A DNA stretch of 64,000 nucleotides from Asticcacaulis aquaticus. GTDB taxonomy: Bacteria; Pseudomonadota; Alphaproteobacteria; Caulobacterales; Caulobacteraceae. The position numbers and the translations under genes were made by a program. The notes beneath the pieces are model-generated. The model was not told the origin of the DNA, made no database searches, and saw nothing but the letters and a program-made list of their open reading frames with translations. Numbering within the stretch: position 1 is the first letter of the stretch; each line of letters begins with the position of its first letter. Positions 55,569 through 63,865 of this stretch are shown here, one piece after another. The stretch covers positions 124,001 through 188,000 of the forward strand of contig NZ_JAQQKX010000001.1 in assembly GCF_028550415.1 (NCBI RefSeq), written 5' to 3'.

Positions 55569-55602
55569 ACACCTAATAGTTAGATGCCTAACTATTAGGT
55601 GT
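55569..55602 (+). promoter_or_regulatory. Operator palindrome of the marR promoter
   Basis: Perfect 15-bp arms (55569-55583 and 55588-55602, core TAGTTAG/CTAACTA) around ATGC. It ends 6 bases before the marR start. TTGCAC (55565-55570) could be a -35 element, placing the -10 inside the palindrome. Size, symmetry and position are what autoregulating MarR repressors use. Confidence 0.75.
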
Positions 55603-55608
55603 CTTTCT

Positions 55609-56049
55609 ATGTCCTCGCCCATATCGCCTGAAGAACGCTTTTCCAAAGCCCTGCATTCGACCGCCCGCCTGTGGCGCGGCGCGCTCGATAAACGCCTGCG
55701 CGATCTGGGCGTGTCCGAATCCGGCTGGATGACCATCGCCCTGATTGCCAAGTCCGAAACGCCGCCGTCGCAAAGCGATCTGGCGCAGGCCCTGTCCGTC
55801 GAAGGGGCGAGTATGGTCTCGATGATCGACCGTCTGGTGAAACTGGGCCTTGTCGAGCGCATAGGCTCCGAGGCCGACCGCCGCGTCAAGCATATCGTCC
55901 TGACCGACGACGGCCACAAGGTGTTTGCCCGCGTCAAGCAGGAGGCTGACGCCTTCCGCGCCGAAACCGTCTCGCGCCTCGATCCGGTAAAACTGGCCAT
56001 CGCAGCGGACATAATGGAACAATTACAAAATCTTATAAACGAGTCCTGA
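55609..56049 (+). CDS. MarR-family transcriptional regulator
   Basis: A 146-residue winged-helix repressor. The DNA-binding part shows TPPSQSDLAQALSVEGASMVSMIDRLVK (recognition helix) and the wing EADRRVKHIVLTDDGHKVF with the conserved D-R-R. Its gene is two bases before a drug-type MFS pump, and a strong palindrome covers its promoter, so it most likely represses itself and the pump until a small ligand binds. Confidence 0.92.
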   Translation: MSSPISPEERFSKALHSTARLWRGALDKRLRDLGVSESGWMTIALIAKSETPPSQSDLAQALSVEGASMVSMIDRLVKLGLVERIGSEADRRVKHIVLTDDGHKVFARVKQEADAFRAETVSRLDPVKLAIAADIMEQLQNLINES

Positions 56050-56051
56050 CG

Positions 56052-57599
56052 ATGAGTGTGTCGGCGGAAACAGGCGAGGGGACCATCACCCCGCGCGAAC
56101 GGACGATGATCACCTTCTCGATCATGCTGGCCACCATCATCGTGGCGCTGGACGGCACTATTGCCAATGTCGCCTTGCCGCACATGCAGGGCAGCCTGAA
56201 CGCCTCGATTGATCAGATCACCTGGGTGCTGACCTCGTTCATCGTGGCCACCGCCATCGCGACGCCTTTGACCGGCTGGCTGTCCGATCGTTTCGGCACC
56301 AAGACGGTATTCCTGTGGTCGATCGGCGGCTTTACGGTTGCGTCGATGCTGTGCGGTATCTCCGGTAATTTGCTGGAAATCGTGCTGGCGCGCGTCCTTC
56401 AGGGCGCGTTCGGCGCGGCTTTGGTGCCCTTGTCTCAGGCGACCCTGCTCGATATCAATCCGCGCGAAAAGCACGGCTCGGCCATGGCCGTGTGGGGTAT
56501 GGGCGTGATGATCGGGCCGATTCTGGGCCCGACGGTCGGCGGCTGGCTGACCGATAATTACGACTGGCGCTGGGTCTTCTTCATCAATCTGCCGGTCGGC
56601 GCGCTGGCCCTATGGGGCATCTGGCGCTTCATTCCGTCGAAGCCCGGTGCCCGACGCGTGAAGTTCGACATGTACGGATTCGCCGCGCTCAGCATCGCCA
56701 TTGGCGCCTTGCAGATGATGCTCGACCGCGGCGAACAGCTTGAATGGTTTTCCTCAGCCGAAATCTGGCTGGAGGCGATCATCGCCGCCATTGCCGTCGC
56801 CTATTTCGTCATCCATACGGCGACCTGTCCGGCGGGGGAGACCTTCCTCGATTACCGCCTGCTGATAAACCGCAATTTCCTGACCGGACTGCTGTTCATC
56901 TTCCTTGTCGGCATGATCCTGTTCGCGACGCGGGCGCAGGTACCGCAACTCCTGCAAGGGCTTCTGCACTATCCGGCGGAGCTGGCCGGGATGGTCACGG
57001 CACCGTCAGGGCTGGGGACCATGCTGGCCATGTTCATCGTCGGAAGGCTGGTCGGCAAGGTCGATCTTCGGCTCATTCTGGCCGTCGGTTTCGGTTTGAC
57101 CGCGTTCTCGCTGTGGCTGATGTGTTCCTATACGCTGGTCCTGTCGGAAAAGGACATTGTCTGGCCGGGCGTCATTCAGGGCATCGGCCTTGGGCTGGTC
57201 TTCGTGCCCCTGTCGGCGGCGACGTTTCAGACCCTGGCCCCGCACCTGCGCGCTGACGGCACAGCGATCTACAGCCTTGTCCGCAATATCGGCTCGTCCA
57301 TCGGGATCGCCGTCATTCAGGCCCTGTGGGCGCGCAACAGTCAGGAAGCCCACGCCAATATCGCCGAACGCCTGACGCAGGACAATCCGGCCCTGACCGC
57401 CTACCTGAACAGCGGCGGGGGAGGCGGCGGCCTGACCTCGCTCAATGCCGAGGTGACGCGTCAGGCCGGGATGATCGCCTATGTCGACGGTTTCTGGCTG
57501 ATGTTCCTCCTGACTCTGGCCGCCATTCCGCTGTTGCTGCTGATCCGCATCAACCGGGGCGGGGCGGCGGAAGCTCCAACCATGGCGGCCGATCATTAA
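56052..57599 (+). CDS. DHA2-family (EmrB/QacA) MFS efflux pump
   Basis: A 515-residue drug:H+ antiporter with 14 predicted membrane segments. Typical blocks: ALDGTIANVALPHMQGSL in helix 1, TGWLSDRFGTKTVF (motif A) and GPTVGGWLTDNYDWRWVFFINLP (motif C region). Paired with the MarR gene, it should export toxic organic compounds, possibly through a TolC-type partner, though no membrane-fusion gene is next to it. A Gly-rich loop lies near residue 456. Confidence 0.92.
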   Translation: MSVSAETGEGTITPRERTMITFSIMLATIIVALDGTIANVALPHMQGSLNASIDQITWVLTSFIVATAIATPLTGWLSDRFGTKTVFLWSIGGFTVASMLCGISGNLLEIVLARVLQGAFGAALVPLSQATLLDINPREKHGSAMAVWGMGVMIGPILGPTVGGWLTDNYDWRWVFFINLPVGALALWGIWRFIPSKPGARRVKFDMYGFAALSIAIGALQMMLDRGEQLEWFSSAEIWLEAIIAAIAVAYFVIHTATCPAGETFLDYRLLINRNFLTGLLFIFLVGMILFATRAQVPQLLQGLLHYPAELAGMVTAPSGLGTMLAMFIVGRLVGKVDLRLILAVGFGLTAFSLWLMCSYTLVLSEKDIVWPGVIQGIGLGLVFVPLSAATFQTLAPHLRADGTAIYSLVRNIGSSIGIAVIQALWARNSQEAHANIAERLTQDNPALTAYLNSGGGGGGLTSLNAEVTRQAGMIAYVDGFWLMFLLTLAAIPLLLLIRINRGGAAEAPTMAADH

Positions 57600-57621
57600 A
57601 CCGTCGTGAAACTGCGGCAAG

Positions 57622-58563
57622 ATGATCGCTATGATTCTCTGGCGTATTATCCTGCTGATCAGCCTGTTGGTGCCAAGCGTTGGGCGCGCGCAGGAAGACT
57701 GGTCGCAAAGCGAAACCGAAGTCGTGGTGCGCGGCAAGGCCGGGGTGGGCCCGGCCTTGTGGCGCGTCACCGATGGCGACAGTCAGGTCATCATCATCGG
57801 CGTCCTGCCGGTCTTTCCAAAAAAGCAGAAATGGACGACGAAGCGCGTCGAGAACGCCTTGCGCGGCGCCAACCGCCTGATTACCCCCGCCGATACCACC
57901 ACCGGGCCGGGCGATCTGTGGAGTCTGATGTCTAAGAAGGGACTGCCCGACCGCGGCACCCTGAAAGACAGCCTGCCGGCGGGTCTTTATGCCCGCTATG
58001 AAAGCACCGCCAGACGGGCGGGCATTCCGATCCGGGATTTTGCCCGCGACAAGCCGGTCTGGGCCGGGGCCCGTCTGCGGCGCGAGGTGCTGCAAAAATA
58101 CGGGTTGAGCGAGAGCGAGCCTCTGGCGACGATCAAGGGGTTGGCGCGCACCGCCGGGGTGCCGGTCAAGGCCGCCGGCCGCTACGACGCCGGTCCACTG
58201 TTCAAGGCCGTCAATGCGATGAGCGAAGAGGGCGGCGAAGCCTGTCTGAGCCATACGCTGGACGATATCGATTTTGACATCGACCGGGCGCCTGTGGCGG
58301 CAAAAGCCTGGTCGATCGGCGATATCGCCACCGTGCGCGCCCATTATCAGGGCTCGGCGCTGATGAAATGCCTGTCAGGGTCGTCGGTCGCGACGGCGGC
58401 GCTGAACCGCGGCGTTGCGGACTCGGTCAATGCCGTCAGCGACGCGCTGACCCGACCTGGTAAATCCGTAGCCGTGCTGCCGCTGGCCCTGCTGCTGCGC
58501 AAGGGCGGCGTTCTGGAGCGCCTTCGCGCCAAAGGTTACCGCGTGTCGGCACCTCTGGATTAA
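57622..58563 (+). CDS. TraB/GumN-family protein lacking its motif histidines
   Basis: A 313-residue protein with a signal peptide (cleavage after about residue 23). It aligns in outline with TraB/GumN proteins: PALWRVTDGDSQVIIIG near the start and VLERLRAKGYRV at the end. In that superfamily the catalytic motifs are two G-x2-H sequences; here the first reads GVLP and the second region AVLPLALL, so both histidines are missing. Probably not an active metallopeptidase. It begins 22 bases after the efflux pump gene and may share its transcript. Confidence 0.7.
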   Translation: MIAMILWRIILLISLLVPSVGRAQEDWSQSETEVVVRGKAGVGPALWRVTDGDSQVIIIGVLPVFPKKQKWTTKRVENALRGANRLITPADTTTGPGDLWSLMSKKGLPDRGTLKDSLPAGLYARYESTARRAGIPIRDFARDKPVWAGARLRREVLQKYGLSESEPLATIKGLARTAGVPVKAAGRYDAGPLFKAVNAMSEEGGEACLSHTLDDIDFDIDRAPVAAKAWSIGDIATVRAHYQGSALMKCLSGSSVATAALNRGVADSVNAVSDALTRPGKSVAVLPLALLLRKGGVLERLRAKGYRVSAPLD

Positions 58564-58631
58564 GATTGCCGCCGCCGATCTTTGAGCGTAGCCTGACACC
58601 GGCATAACCCGGATATCGAAAAGAGGGCGGC

Positions 58632-58991
58632 ATGGCGAAAATATTGGGACTGGGCGGCATATTTTTCAAGGCCGCAGACCCCGAAGGCGTGAAGGCGTGG
58701 TATGCCCGGGTTCTGGGCTTCGATATCACGGACTGGGGCGGTGCCATGTTCGCGCATCCGGCCACAGGCCATACGACCTGGGCGCCATTCAGCGCCGACA
58801 CCACGTATTTCGAGCCTTCGACCGCCAGTTTCATGATCAACCTGATCGTCGATGATATCGACGGCGTACTGGCGCACGCCAGAGACGAAGGCGTCGAACC
58901 GACCGGGCGAATGGACGAGTCCTATGGCCGGTTTGCATGGATCATGGACCCGGCGGGCATCAAGGTGGAACTATATCAGCCTTTGGGGTAG
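58632..58991 (+). CDS. VOC-family (glyoxalase-like) protein
   Basis: A 119-residue vicinal-oxygen-chelate protein with two beta-alpha-beta-beta-beta units: GLGGIFFKAADPEGVKAWYARVLGF and, near the end, GRFAWIMDPAGIKVELYQPLG with the metal-type Glu. The family includes glyoxalases, dioxygenases and resistance proteins; the substrate is not predictable. A GAGGG site precedes the ATG. Confidence 0.88.
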   Translation: MAKILGLGGIFFKAADPEGVKAWYARVLGFDITDWGGAMFAHPATGHTTWAPFSADTTYFEPSTASFMINLIVDDIDGVLAHARDEGVEPTGRMDESYGRFAWIMDPAGIKVELYQPLG

Positions 58992-58999
58992 AGCGGATT

Positions 59000-59026
59000 G
59001 CCGCCACGACGCGCCCTCGTGGCGGC
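59000..59026 (+). other. GC-rich hairpin after the VOC gene
   Basis: GCCGCCACGA (59000-59009) and TCGTGGCGGC (59017-59026) are perfect 10-bp arms around a 7-base loop, 8 bases after the VOC stop. No T-run follows, so it would slow or protect the transcript end rather than act as a classical terminator. Confidence 0.5.
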
Positions 59027-59076
59027 CACAAGGAAATATCGCATAATATATCTTATGGGAAATTATGCATGCGGCA

Positions 59077-59104
59077 ACGGGGCTGGATTAATCTCCAGCC
59101 CCGT
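59077..59104 (-). terminator. Hairpin after the antiporter gene
   Basis: ACGGGGCTGGA (59077-59087) and TCCAGCCCCGT (59094-59104) form an 11-bp stem, starting 5 bases after the antiporter stop on the minus strand. No T-run on either side, so the terminator call is tentative. Confidence 0.45.
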
Positions 59105-59109
59105 CTGTG

Positions 59110-60816
59110 CTAAGCCGCCTGAGGCTCGAAGCGTTTCAGTACATGGTCCATGATGCTGCGGGCCAGTTCTTCTTCACCGAAAAAGACCGTGCCCATCTTC
59201 TCCTGACGCAGGAAATTCATCTCGTCTTCACTGTGGGTTCGCAGCACGACTTCAATCAATGGATTAAGTCGTTTGGCGACATCGACCATTTGGCTGATAC
59301 CGATCAGATCGGGTGTCGCCACCAGCAGCATGGCCGCGTGCTGGATATGCGCCTGAGCGAGAACGTCGGGTTCCACGGCATTGCCATAGACCGCCGCCTT
59401 GCCGGACTGACGCAGATCCTCGACGCGTTCGCGGTTCTGCTCGACGACGACATAGGGCAAGCCACGCTCATCGAGCGCCGACGCGATGCGTTTGCCGACG
59501 CGACCGAAACCGACCAAAACCACCTGACCGCTCAGATAACGCTCTTCCGTCGTTTGCGGCAGCTCGGCCAGCACGTCGTCGCGGCATTCGTGGCGACGGG
59601 CGATTTCGGAGTTTTTCAGCACCCAGGCCGTCACGGGCCTGATTGCCGTGAAAATGAACGGATTAAGCGCGATCGATACCAGTGCTCCGGCCAGAATCAG
59701 GCTCATGCCCTCCTGAGGCAGGATGCCAAGCGAGACGCCCAGGCCACCGAGAATAAACGAAAATTCGCCGATCTGCGCCAGACTGGCGGCGACCGTCAGG
59801 GCGGTGTTCATGGGATAGCGGAAGATCAGCACCAGCGCTGCGGCGGCGATCCCCTTCCCGGCTACGATAATACCGACCACGGCCAGCACTTCGAGCGGCT
59901 TTTGCACCATCACCATCGGATCGAACAACATGCCGACCGAGACGAAGAACAGGACTGAGAAGGCATCGCGCAACGGCAGGGATTCTTCGGCGGCGCGGTG
60001 GCTGAACTTCGACTCGCGCATGACCATGCCAGCGAAGAAGGCCCCCAGGGCAAACGAGACGCTGAACAGTTCCGATGCGCCCCAGGCGATGGAAATGGCC
60101 GCTGCAATAACCGACAGGGTGAACAGTTCGCGCGACCCGGTGCGCGCCACCTGAAGCAGTATCCACGGCAGGACGCGTTTGCCCGCCAGCAGCATCAGGG
60201 CGATAAACGCGCCGACGCTCAGCAGGGTTTGGCCGATCGTGATCCAGATATTACCCGCCGGGGCGGCGCCGTTCGTGCCGCCTTCGAGCAGATGCGCCAT
60301 GGGCGGCAGCAGGACCAGCACCAAAACGGTGACAAGGTCTTCGACGACCAGCCAGCCGATGGCGATGCGACCGTTCATGCTGTCGACGGCGTTGCGCGCT
60401 TCGAGCGCCTTAAGCAGCACGACGGTGGAGGCGCACGACAGGCACAGGCCGAAGACCAGCGCCGCGCCGATCCCCCAGCCCCAACCCCAATGAGCCAGTG
60501 CCATACCGAGCAGAGTCGCCAGCGACATCTGCACCACGGCGCCCGGCAAGGCGATACGGCGCACCGACATCAAATCGGCAATCGAAAAATGCAGGCCGAC
60601 GCCGAACATCAGCAGCATGACGCCGATTTCGGACAACTGAGAGGCGATATGGGTATCGGCGACGAAGCCCGGCGTCGCCGGACCGATCAGAATGCCCGCG
60701 AACAGATAGCCGACCAGTGCCGGAAGTTTAATTTTTTCAGCGGCAAAGCCAAAAATGAGCGCCAGACCGAAACCGGTGGCGAGAGTCGTAATGAGGGATA
60801 TATTATGGTGATCCAT
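59110..60816 (-). CDS. CPA2 cation/proton antiporter, KefB/YbaL type
   Basis: A 568-residue protein with about 12-13 membrane segments (residues 5-390) of the Na+/H+ exchanger fold (LPALVGYLFAGILIGPATPGF, LLMFGVGLHFSIADLM) and a C-terminal RCK/TrkA-N domain (VVLVGFGRVGKRIASAL, then ADD-type acidic strand VEQNRERVEDLR) that binds nucleotides. Closest to the YbaL/KefB group of K+/H+ antiporters. No KefF/KefG-type ancillary gene is adjacent. A folded leader lies upstream. Confidence 0.9.
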   Translation of the reverse strand: MDHHNISLITTLATGFGLALIFGFAAEKIKLPALVGYLFAGILIGPATPGFVADTHIASQLSEIGVMLLMFGVGLHFSIADLMSVRRIALPGAVVQMSLATLLGMALAHWGWGWGIGAALVFGLCLSCASTVVLLKALEARNAVDSMNGRIAIGWLVVEDLVTVLVLVLLPPMAHLLEGGTNGAAPAGNIWITIGQTLLSVGAFIALMLLAGKRVLPWILLQVARTGSRELFTLSVIAAAISIAWGASELFSVSFALGAFFAGMVMRESKFSHRAAEESLPLRDAFSVLFFVSVGMLFDPMVMVQKPLEVLAVVGIIVAGKGIAAAALVLIFRYPMNTALTVAASLAQIGEFSFILGGLGVSLGILPQEGMSLILAGALVSIALNPFIFTAIRPVTAWVLKNSEIARRHECRDDVLAELPQTTEERYLSGQVVLVGFGRVGKRIASALDERGLPYVVVEQNRERVEDLRQSGKAAVYGNAVEPDVLAQAHIQHAAMLLVATPDLIGISQMVDVAKRLNPLIEVVLRTHSEDEMNFLRQEKMGTVFFGEEELARSIMDHVLKRFEPQAA

Positions 60817-60842
60817 CGGACGCCTTTAGAGTTTGAGGAACA

Positions 60843-60903
60843 GAAAAGGCCCGCAATCCGGCGGTACGTAAGCACCGTCGCCGAGTGAATGACAGAATTG
60901 CGG
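60843..60903 (-). promoter_or_regulatory. Structured leader or attenuator of the antiporter gene
   Basis: On the minus strand CCGCAAT (60903-60897) pairs with ATTGCGG (60857-60851), enclosing an inner CGGT/ACCG stem, and is followed by GCCTTTT, 27 bases before the antiporter ATG. The shape resembles a terminator within a 5' leader. No known riboswitch class is recognised. Confidence 0.4.
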
Positions 60904-61039
60904 ATTGATTTTAATGTCGGGGCTGAAGGACGTTACGTCAACCCTTGCGAGGGAAATTAATGAGAAAAAGCAACGACAAACGCCATGCAAACCTTTGCGA
61001 AGCCCTTCCCCTGCATACAGGTTGTGCCGTTAACTGAAT

Positions 61040-61075
61040 TTGAACATTGTTCAATTCCAAATCATTTGGTATAAC
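61040..61075 (+). promoter_or_regulatory. Promoter with overlapping operator for the symporter
   Basis: TTGTTC (61047-61052), 17 bases, then TATAAC (61070-61075) is a good sigma-70-type promoter 46 bases before the ATG. The palindrome TTGAAC-ATT-GTTCAA (61040-61054) covers the -35 element, where a repressor would block polymerase. Confidence 0.6.
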
Positions 61076-61121
61076 GGGCAAATCAGGCCTTAGTGAAGGG
61101 CCACAACCACGGGGCTACAGG

Positions 61122-62480
61122 ATGTCATCCGCCAAACAGGTCACCTGGCCGCAACTGCTGGCCTTCTGCGGGCCCTGCCTGCCCTTTGCGGCGCTGGGTT
61201 TGCCGCTGGCCGTGACCCTGTCGGAATATTACATTACCTATATCGGCATCAGCATCGCGGTAGTCGGTTACGTGTTCATGGCGGTCAAGCTGATCGATAT
61301 CGCCGTCGATCCGCTGATCGGCTGGGCGATGGACCGCACACGAACGCGGTTCGGTCGTTTCAAGCTGTGGATCGCCCTGTGCCTGCCGGTACTGTTCATC
61401 TCTACCGGCTTCATGTTCCTCGTCCCGCCGGGCGCGTCGGCGCTCTATATGGGCGTCTGGCTGCTGGTCGTCTATATCGGTTTTTCGATGGCGGCCCTCA
61501 GCCAGTCGAGCTGGGGCAGCGTTCTGACGACCGATTATGACGAACGCACCAAGGTCTTCGCCTTCTGGCAGATCGGCAATATCATCGGACTTTTGTGTGT
61601 CGTCAGTATTCCGGTCATCGCTCAGGCGATCGGTCAGTCCTATCAGACCGGCGTGCAATGGATGGGCCTGTTTATCATGGTCACCCTGCCCGTCATGATC
61701 GGCATCGCCCTGTGGGTCGTGCCGGAAAAGACGTCCGATGCGCCGACGCACGACGTCCGGCTGGGGGCTTATTTCGACATGATCCGCCGCCCGAACGTCA
61801 TCCGGGTGTTGCTGGCCGACCTGCTGATGGGGCTGGCGCCCGGGATCATGGGGGTTCTGTTTTTCTTTTACTTCATGCAGACCAAGGGCCTGACGCGGTT
61901 CGAATGCACCATCGCCATGGCGCTCTATTTCGTCGCCGGTCTGGTCGGCGCGCCGCTGTGGAACTGGGCGTCGAAGCGTTACTCCAAGCACAAGACACTG
62001 GTCGTTTCGAGCGTGATCTTCGCCGCCTTGTACGGCCTACTGGCCTTCGTGCCGGCGGGCAATTTCCCGGTCATGGCCATGGCGGTCTTCCTCGCCGGCA
62101 TTCCCTACGCCGCCTATCTGCTGCTGACGCGCTCGCTGATGGCCGATATCGGCGACGAAGTCCTGCTGGAAACCGGTCACGATCAGAAGGGCACACTGAT
62201 GTCGATCCTGTCGGCGACGACGAAGCTCGGTTACGCTTTCTCGGTCCTGACCCTGTCGGCGCTGGCGGCGCTTGGGTTCGATAACAAGGCCGCGCACAAT
62301 TCAGATCAGGCGCTTATGTGGGTCGAAATCTTTTTTGTCGGTCTCCCGGTCGTTTTCCTCTTGCTTGGGGCGTGGGCGATGAAGTCCTATGACCTGACGC
62401 CGGATCGCTATGCGCAGATTCAGGCGGCGTTGAAAGCAAAGGGTTTATCGCGTGACACAGGTGCAAGTCTCGGCCATTGA
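61122..62480 (+). CDS. GPH-family sugar:cation symporter (MFS)
   Basis: A 452-residue transporter with 12 membrane segments of the glycoside-pentoside-hexuronide type: DIAVDPLIGWAMDRTRTRFGRFKLWI is the family hallmark after helix 2, and WGSVLTTDYDERTKVFAFWQIGNI marks the central part. Substrate unknown, probably an oligosaccharide or glycoside. ATG 61122 is chosen because the open frame upstream runs through the promoter. Its end overlaps mazG by 29 bases. Confidence 0.88.
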   Translation: MSSAKQVTWPQLLAFCGPCLPFAALGLPLAVTLSEYYITYIGISIAVVGYVFMAVKLIDIAVDPLIGWAMDRTRTRFGRFKLWIALCLPVLFISTGFMFLVPPGASALYMGVWLLVVYIGFSMAALSQSSWGSVLTTDYDERTKVFAFWQIGNIIGLLCVVSIPVIAQAIGQSYQTGVQWMGLFIMVTLPVMIGIALWVVPEKTSDAPTHDVRLGAYFDMIRRPNVIRVLLADLLMGLAPGIMGVLFFFYFMQTKGLTRFECTIAMALYFVAGLVGAPLWNWASKRYSKHKTLVVSSVIFAALYGLLAFVPAGNFPVMAMAVFLAGIPYAAYLLLTRSLMADIGDEVLLETGHDQKGTLMSILSATTKLGYAFSVLTLSALAALGFDNKAAHNSDQALMWVEIFFVGLPVVFLLLGAWAMKSYDLTPDRYAQIQAALKAKGLSRDTGASLGH

Positions 62481-63255
62481 CGGCCTGATCGAGGTCATGA
62501 ACCGCCTGCGGGCGAAGGATGGCGGCTGCCCGTGGGACCTTGAGCAGACCTTCGAGACGATCGCGCCCTATACGATCGAGGAATCCTACGAAGTCGCCGA
62601 CGCCATTGCGCGCCAGGATATGCGTGACCTGAAAGAGGAACTGGGCGACCTGCTGTTCCAGGTGGTGTTCCACAGCCACCTTGCGAAAGAACAAGGTCTG
62701 TTCGATTTTCACGATGTGGCGCAGGCCATGACGGACAAGCTGATCCGCCGTCATCCGCACGTCTTCGGCGATGTCGGCGACCGCACGGCCGACGAACAGA
62801 ACGCCGCCTGGGAAGTCGTCAAGGCCGCGGAGCGCAAGGCCAAGGCCAAGCACGGCATCCTCGACGACGTGCCGGTGGGCCTGCCCGCCCTCACCCGCGC
62901 CGCCAAGCTGACCAAGCGCGCTGCGCGGGTCGGCTTCGACTGGCCCTCGACCGACGAGGTCTTCGCCAAGCTGGAAGAAGAGGTCGCGGAGCTCAAGGTC
63001 GAGTTGGCCACCGGTGACAAGGACAAGGCGCGCGCCGAACTGGGCGATATCCTGTTCGTCGTTGCCAATCTGGCGCGCAAGATCGACGCTGAACCCGAAG
63101 ACGCCCTGCGCGGCACCAATGCCAAGTTCGTGCGCCGGTTCGAGACCATCGAGGCGGAACTGGCGAAGATCGGCAAGACGCCGGAGCAGTCCGACCTCGC
63201 GGAAATGGACGCGCTCTGGAACAAGGCCAAGGCGACCGAACGCGGCGCATCATAA
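62452..63255 (+). CDS. mazG: Nucleoside triphosphate pyrophosphohydrolase MazG
   Basis: A 267-residue enzyme with two all-alpha MazG domains, each with the EExxE...ExxD metal motif: EESYEVADAI with EELGDLLFQ, and EEEVAEL with ELGDILFVVANLARK. It hydrolyses non-canonical or excess NTPs to NMP and pyrophosphate. It begins at GTG 62452 inside the symporter gene; GTG 62461 is another option. In other alphaproteobacteria mazG lies near hflX; here about 7 kb separate them. Confidence 0.93.
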   Translation: MTQVQVSAIDGLIEVMNRLRAKDGGCPWDLEQTFETIAPYTIEESYEVADAIARQDMRDLKEELGDLLFQVVFHSHLAKEQGLFDFHDVAQAMTDKLIRRHPHVFGDVGDRTADEQNAAWEVVKAAERKAKAKHGILDDVPVGLPALTRAAKLTKRAARVGFDWPSTDEVFAKLEEEVAELKVELATGDKDKARAELGDILFVVANLARKIDAEPEDALRGTNAKFVRRFETIEAELAKIGKTPEQSDLAEMDALWNKAKATERGAS

Positions 63256-63259
63256 CGTG

Positions 63260-63865
63260 ATGAGGTGGATTGCCGCTGCGCTTTGGGTTGTTGTCGTGTG
63301 CGTCTTTGTCGCGCATGAGCGACATATACATAACTGGCCGTCGCCCGACACACGGCTTACGGTCGCCACGCTTATGTTTCCACTCGATGGCCTGGAGTGT
63401 AACGATTGTAAGGAATGGCAGGTAGACGTGTTCGGCGATGGTCGCGTCATCTATCAGGGCTATCGCGACGTCTCAGTCTTAGGCTGTCACGAGTACAGGA
63501 TACCCACAGAACAGGCCGTAAAACTGATCCGGGCCGCACGGTTGAACGTCAAGCCGAATAAGGAGGTCAGTTACGGCCCCGTTCTTGGCGTCTGGGATCT
63601 TCAGTTTGTCGGATTGAGAGACAAAGGCGTAGAAAGCTTTGTGAACTTTACCAAAGAGCCTTTTTATAATGCATCGGGAAAAGTCGTATATGAAACGCCT
63701 GACACTATATGGGCACTGAAAAAACAGATACTCGTCACGACGGGTGCGCAAAGTTTAATTAGCGCCGACATCCAAACCGCCTCCCTATTGAAAACGGCAC
63801 ATCGAAGTCACGGGCGCGGTGCGTTTGAGTCGGGCATCAAACCTACCGAGGCCTCGGCACTATGA
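63260..63865 (+). CDS. DUF6438-like exported protein
   Basis: A 201-residue protein with one N-terminal membrane segment or uncleaved signal (WIAAALWVVVVCVFVA). The following domain (SPDTRLTVATLMFPLDGLECNDCKEWQVDVFGDGRVIYQG is its core, in two parts) with a C-x2-C and VYETPDTIWALKKQI resembles the DUF6438 family, whose role is unknown. Codon use turns AT-richer towards the 3' end. ATG 63260 is chosen; a GTG just before it is possible. Its stop overlaps the next ATG. Confidence 0.6.
   Translation: MRWIAAALWVVVVCVFVAHERHIHNWPSPDTRLTVATLMFPLDGLECNDCKEWQVDVFGDGRVIYQGYRDVSVLGCHEYRIPTEQAVKLIRAARLNVKPNKEVSYGPVLGVWDLQFVGLRDKGVESFVNFTKEPFYNASGKVVYETPDTIWALKKQILVTTGAQSLISADIQTASLLKTAHRSHGRGAFESGIKPTEASAL

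Larger units (their letters stand above)
60817..61121. other. 305-base divergent control region
   Basis: The only gap above 300 bases. It separates the minus-strand antiporter from the plus-strand sugar symporter. It holds the folded leader at 60843-60903 and the operator/promoter at 61040-61075. Between them (60904-61039) I see no gene or strong repeat. Confidence 0.7.
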
